A DNA stretch of 64,000 nucleotides, from contig CANKOY010000002.1 of assembly GCA_947484275.1 (NCBI GenBank), forward strand, positions 62,001 through 126,000, given 5' to 3'. Source of the stretch: Planctomycetota bacterium. Its GTDB lineage: Bacteria > Planctomycetota > UBA1135 > GCA-002686595. Under the pieces are notes generated by a model. It saw only the letters and a list, made by a program, of their open reading frames with translations, was not told the DNA's origin and ran no database searches. The position numbers and the translations under genes are program-made. Shown here piece by piece: positions 60,550-64,000 of this stretch; within the stretch, counting starts at the first letter, position 1; each line of letters opens with the position of its first letter.

Positions 60550-62901
60550 GTGAATTTTCGCAAACTTGCTCGCATCGCGATCACTGCGACCTTCATCACC
60601 GGTCTTGCGGCCGGTGGCGTGTTCTTTTGGCTCAGTCGCAGCGGCAGACCGATTCGCTCGGGCACGGTGGTGTTGCTCGACTTGTTGGGACCCGTGACGG
60701 TTCGCTTCGATCGTTGGGCCGTGCCACACGTCCAGGCGCGCTCGAGCTTTGATTTGGCGCGGGCCCTGGGTTGGCTGCATGCCAACGACCGAATGGCGCA
60801 GATGGAATTGGGCCGGCGCTCGGCCTTTGGACGTCTCTCTGAAATTCTCGGCGAGCGCGCGCTCGCGCTCGACCGTCGCGCGTTGGAATTGCGCCTGGGC
60901 GAAACAGCCGAGCGGCTGAGCGAAAGCCTGAGCGCCGAGCACCGCGGATTCCTGGAGGCGTACGCCGAGGGAGTCAACACCTGGATCACGCGCCACAAGC
61001 ACGGTCCGCCCCCGGAACTCGCCGCATTGTTCGTCAATGTGCGTCCTTGGCGGGTGGCGGACAGCCTGGCATTCATGCTGCTGCTCTCGCGCGATCTGTC
61101 GTATCCCCTCGCATTCGAGGAACTGCGCTGGCAGTGGCTGACGCGCGCCGGAGAAGCGCGTTTGGACGAACTCAGCGACGGCGCGCCCATCGAAGTCGAG
61201 GCACAAATCCGTGCCTTCATCGAACGCACGTCTGTGGAGCGCAAGCCCGCGCGCGAATCGGAGACTGCGCCGCAACCGATCAAGAACGGCAGCAACAGCT
61301 GGGCCCTGGGCGGGTCGCGCACCAAGAGTGAAGCGCCCTTGATCGCCAATGATCCGCACCTGGGCTTGTCAGTTCCCGGTGTGTGGTACCAGGCACAACT
61401 GCGCTCACCGGAATACGAAGCGATGGGCATGACGCTGCCGGGACTGCCCCTGGTCGTCATCGGTCAAGGCGCCAAGGTGGCCTGGTCGTTCACCAACACT
61501 GAGCTCGACACGAATGATGTGTTCATCGAGGAACTCTCTGCCGACGGCGGCGCGGTGCGCCGCGGGGATCGCTTCGTTCCGCTTGAGCGCAAACAAGTCG
61601 CAATCCCCGTGCGCGGCGGCGACACGGTGACGCTCGAATTGCTGAGGAGCGACATCGGGCCGCTGCTTCCCGCCGACGTCGAGCGTGGCCTGCCGCCGCG
61701 ATCCCTGGCCTGGACCGCCTACACCACCTTCGATCCGCTGGTCCCCTTCCTCGGCATGGCGCGCGCGAAGTCCGTCCACGAATTGCCCGCGCTGTGCGCC
61801 AATTTCGTCTGCCCGGTGCAGAACCTGGTGGCGGCGGATCGCAACGGCGGGTTGCTGTTCACGCTGCTGGGTCGCGTGCCGGAGCGCGGCGCGGGCGACG
61901 GCCGCATTCCGCTGCCGGCCTGGGATGTGTCCAAGCACTGGCGCGGCCTGCGCGAGGCCGAGACCAATCCGCGCGTGCTCTCCCCAGCTGAGGACTTCCT
62001 GGCCACGGCCAACAACGACATCCGTCCGCCGGGATACGCGCAGTCGCTGCCCGCGGAATTCGACATGGCCTTCCGCGTCGAACGCGTGCGCGAGCGTATG
62101 ACCTCGCGCAACTCGTGGTGGCCCCAGGACGTGGCGGCGGTCCAGAACGACATCGTTTCGCTCTATTCTCGGCGCGTGGTCGCGCTGCTCTCCGAGGAGC
62201 TCGAAGGCGAGGCGGAATTTGCGCGCGCTTCACTGCAGACTTGGAACGGATCAATGGACCTGCTCGGTGCGTCGGCGCTCTTCGCGCTGTTCGAACGCGA
62301 GTACCACCTGGCGGTCTACGGGGACGAACTTGAGTCGTTCGCAATGCGCGCCCTGCCGGGTTTTTCGCGCGGTGAATCGGTCCTCGCGGCGCTAGACGGC
62401 TCGCTTCACGAGCGCTGGTTTGACGACGTGAGCACCCCGGGCAAGGTCGAGACGCACCGCGACACGCTGCAGTTGGCGTTGACGCGCGCGTGGCGCGAGG
62501 GCAGCCGACTTTTTGGACCTAGCGTCGAGCTGTGGAACTACGGTGCCCTGCACTCCTGGACCGCGCGCCATCCCCTGGACGCGCTGCCCTTCGCCGAACG
62601 CTTCTTGAACCGCGGTCCGTTCGAGTTGCCAGGTTCGGCCACGTCCATCTCAGCCTTCTCGGGCCGCTGGCGCGCCGGTCGAATGGAAGTTTCCCACGGC
62701 CCGTCCATGCGTTGGATCGGCGACACGCTGGATCCCGACGGGTCCCTGTGCGTGCTGCCCATGGGCCAGAGCGGACATCCGGCCGACAAGCACTACGCGG
62801 ATCAGTTGCCGATTTTCCTAGCGGGCATGACGCACGGCATGCACTGGAGCGAAGCGTCGATCGCCAATGCCACCGTCAGCACCCTGGTGCTGCGTCCCTA
62901 G
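60550..62901 (+). CDS. Penicillin-acylase-family N-terminal nucleophile hydrolase
   Basis: 783 residues from a GTG start, with a signal or anchor helix (RIAITATFITGLAAGGVFFWL). The precursor should self-cleave before Ser248 in KNGSNSWALGGSRT, making an alpha chain of about 225 residues and a beta chain of about 535. Before the cut site are VTVRFDRWAVPHVQARSSFDL and LGWLHANDRMAQMELGRR; after it are LIANDPHLGLSVPGVWYQAQL, GQGAKVAWSFTNTELDTNDVF and ATANNDIRPPG with the oxyanion-forming Asn. Members hydrolyse amides such as beta-lactam side chains or acyl-homoserine lactones; the natural substrate is not predictable. Convergent with the GNAT gene. Confidence 0.94.
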   Translation: MNFRKLARIAITATFITGLAAGGVFFWLSRSGRPIRSGTVVLLDLLGPVTVRFDRWAVPHVQARSSFDLARALGWLHANDRMAQMELGRRSAFGRLSEILGERALALDRRALELRLGETAERLSESLSAEHRGFLEAYAEGVNTWITRHKHGPPPELAALFVNVRPWRVADSLAFMLLLSRDLSYPLAFEELRWQWLTRAGEARLDELSDGAPIEVEAQIRAFIERTSVERKPARESETAPQPIKNGSNSWALGGSRTKSEAPLIANDPHLGLSVPGVWYQAQLRSPEYEAMGMTLPGLPLVVIGQGAKVAWSFTNTELDTNDVFIEELSADGGAVRRGDRFVPLERKQVAIPVRGGDTVTLELLRSDIGPLLPADVERGLPPRSLAWTAYTTFDPLVPFLGMARAKSVHELPALCANFVCPVQNLVAADRNGGLLFTLLGRVPERGAGDGRIPLPAWDVSKHWRGLREAETNPRVLSPAEDFLATANNDIRPPGYAQSLPAEFDMAFRVERVRERMTSRNSWWPQDVAAVQNDIVSLYSRRVVALLSEELEGEAEFARASLQTWNGSMDLLGASALFALFEREYHLAVYGDELESFAMRALPGFSRGESVLAALDGSLHERWFDDVSTPGKVETHRDTLQLALTRAWREGSRLFGPSVELWNYGALHSWTARHPLDALPFAERFLNRGPFELPGSATSISAFSGRWRAGRMEVSHGPSMRWIGDTLDPDGSLCVLPMGQSGHPADKHYADQLPIFLAGMTHGMHWSEASIANATVSTLVLRP

Positions 62902-63166
62902 AGATTCGGTCGCGGAAGCAAGTCAACGGGGGCGACCCGCGTGCGACTCCTGGCAAGGCGAAACGCGCCGCAAGATCGGGGGCGTACTCGCAGCAACACT
63001 CTGAGGAGTGCCAACCCAGCTAGGTAGACGCCGGCGCGCCGACCTTCTCGACATATTTTTGGTAGAGGACCCTCGCGGGCCAGTGCAAGATCACCCTTGC
63101 CCGGTCACGCTACCGCTTCGATCCGTTCGCAAAACTGCGAACCGCCGTGTCCGAGAGCAAGATCGG

Positions 63167-63982
63167 CTACCGGGATCGCGTCGGACCTGAAAGCACCGTG
63201 CGCGTCCCGACCTCGGTGAAGCCCGCGCGAAGTGCGTTGCGCGCGGTTGCGGTTTCAGGCGGGACGTTTAGCTTGGCCCAGTCAATTCCGCGGTCGGCAC
63301 AGATTGCCAAACTGTGCCTGAACAGCGCCTGCTGGACTCCTCGGCGGCGTGCGTACTCGTTGGTCGCGTGCGCGAACAGACTGGCGATGTCCGCAACGCA
63401 CATCATCCCGCCGGCGCCGATGACCTCATTGCCGAGCACGACGAAAAAGCCGATGAAGCCCTCGGACGCGGCGCTGACCCGCAGCGCGCGCTCCAGGTCC
63501 ATGGGCGGTTCTCGCCCGCCGGAGAGCGCTCGGGCTACGGTGCTCACCCATAGGGTAGTGCGCGACGGAAGCAGACCCTGGATCGAAAATCCACTCGTCG
63601 CCGCCGCGTGCTTGTCAGCGAGCACGACCGCGCGCGCCAAGCAGAGTTCCGTGCCCACCGGCGAGAAGCCGCGCATGAGCAGTCGCGGCAGGAGCGTGGG
63701 CTCGGCGGTCGAGGCCACGCGCAAGCTAGCACCCGCCGGACGAGCGGACAGCAATTCCATCAACCGATCCAATTCACCATCGCTGACGGGACCATCGAGC
63801 CCCATGCCGACGACCTCAGCCGCGATCGACTCGCCGCCCGTTGCGTAGTAGCCGCCGCGGAGGTCCACGAAGGAGGCTTCTTCGCGCGGGTACAGCGCGG
63901 CTGACGCGCGCACGAGCATGCGCCCGATCTGCACGTCCGCCGCTTCGATTCGTCGCGCGATCGGGAGCTCTGAGTCGAACAT
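63167..63982 (-). CDS. GNAT-family N-acetyltransferase
   Basis: 271 residues. The C-terminal half carries the GNAT fold: FIGFFVVLGNEVIGAGGMMCV, IASLFAHATNEYARRRGVQQALFRHSLAICAD with the acetyl-CoA loop in EYARRRGVQQAL (R/Q-x-x-G-x-G/A type), and LNVPPETATARNALRAGFTEVGTRTVL with the typical N-x-x-A-R-x-x-x-x-x-G-F end. The N-terminal ~125 residues may be a second, degenerate GNAT-like lobe (LLPRLLMRGFSPVGTELCLAR). Acceptor unknown. The 265 bp between its end and the penicillin-acylase gene show no gene. Confidence 0.87.
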   Translation of the reverse strand: MFDSELPIARRIEAADVQIGRMLVRASAALYPREEASFVDLRGGYYATGGESIAAEVVGMGLDGPVSDGELDRLMELLSARPAGASLRVASTAEPTLLPRLLMRGFSPVGTELCLARAVVLADKHAAATSGFSIQGLLPSRTTLWVSTVARALSGGREPPMDLERALRVSAASEGFIGFFVVLGNEVIGAGGMMCVADIASLFAHATNEYARRRGVQQALFRHSLAICADRGIDWAKLNVPPETATARNALRAGFTEVGTRTVLSGPTRSR

Positions 63983-64000
63983 GGAGGATGCGGTGGAATG

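Noticed and set aside
59620-61359. 579-codon minus-strand open frame
   Set aside because: Antisense to the GT39-like, rhodanese and penicillin-acylase genes, all of which have intact family motifs; a GC-rich shadow frame.

Overview
The window is GC-rich bacterial DNA carrying about 47 protein-coding genes, one tRNA gene and two small fold-back repeat elements. It holds no recognisable transposase, phage gene or CRISPR array. Several gene families point to the phylum Planctomycetota: a very large secreted protein joining FG-GAP repeats, a PVC-type dehydrogenase, a CxxCH haem domain and DUF1080; a secreted FG-GAP protein ending in a Cys-rich tail ([12 protein letters not shown]) that I recall from uncultured planctomycete lineages; and many lipoproteins, HEAT-repeat and TPR proteins with signal peptides. 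The lineage call is inference from gene content, not from a marker gene.

Layout. 1-3.7 kb: start of a DAHP synthase gene (minus), a secreted carboxypeptidase-regulatory-like protein and a GT-C-like membrane protein. 3.8-10.4 kb (minus): an NtrC-like regulator with a degenerate sigma54-contact loop, followed by two paralogous secreted HEAT-repeat proteins. 10.6-15.1 kb: a THUMP-like SAM methyltransferase, a conserved unknown protein, tRNA-Val(TAC) and UDP-glucose dehydrogenase. 15.4-18.3 kb (minus): an ECF sigma factor overlapping a TPR protein gene, and another TPR protein. 18.4-28.8 kb: XdhC-like and DJ-1 genes, DUF523, a secreted metallopeptidase-like protein that has lost its catalytic Glu, an ATP/ADP-translocase-like carrier, a rhomboid, an AlbA_2 protein, a UvrD/PcrA helicase and a MauG-type dihaem peroxidase. 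29.1-37.9 kb: the 1714-residue PVC protein coupled to a Dabb protein, then several minus-strand genes (beta-helix-like protein, methyltransferase, CDGSH protein, DUF3500).

37.98-47.9 kb is one tight nine-gene operon on the plus strand with start/stop overlaps at nearly every junction. It begins with a Tm-1-like (UPF0261) gene and a PEP-hydrolase-family gene, the two halves of the plant Tm-1 protein. These are followed by a complete sugar-type ABC importer: binding lipoprotein, two permeases, a 59-residue membrane protein and two ATPases. A secreted alpha-toroid/discoidin-like protein is inserted after the binding protein. The most economical reading is uptake and catabolism of one unidentified, probably sugar-like, substrate.

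48.2-53.7 kb: a secreted FG-GAP protein, a small unknown protein, a FIST-domain protein and a beta-barrel porin-like protein. 54.0-58.1 kb is a compact signalling module: a tandem universal stress protein, a PAS histidine kinase that keeps the FixL haem His/Arg pair, a NarL/FixJ response regulator and a two-CBS protein. Its parts match those of the mycobacterial DosS/DosR hypoxia system with its Usp and Hrp1 targets. An exact 10-base motif lies in front of both the Usp and the CBS gene. 58.3-64 kb: a GT39-like membrane protein, a rhodanese, a penicillin-acylase-family hydrolase and a GNAT acetyltransferase.
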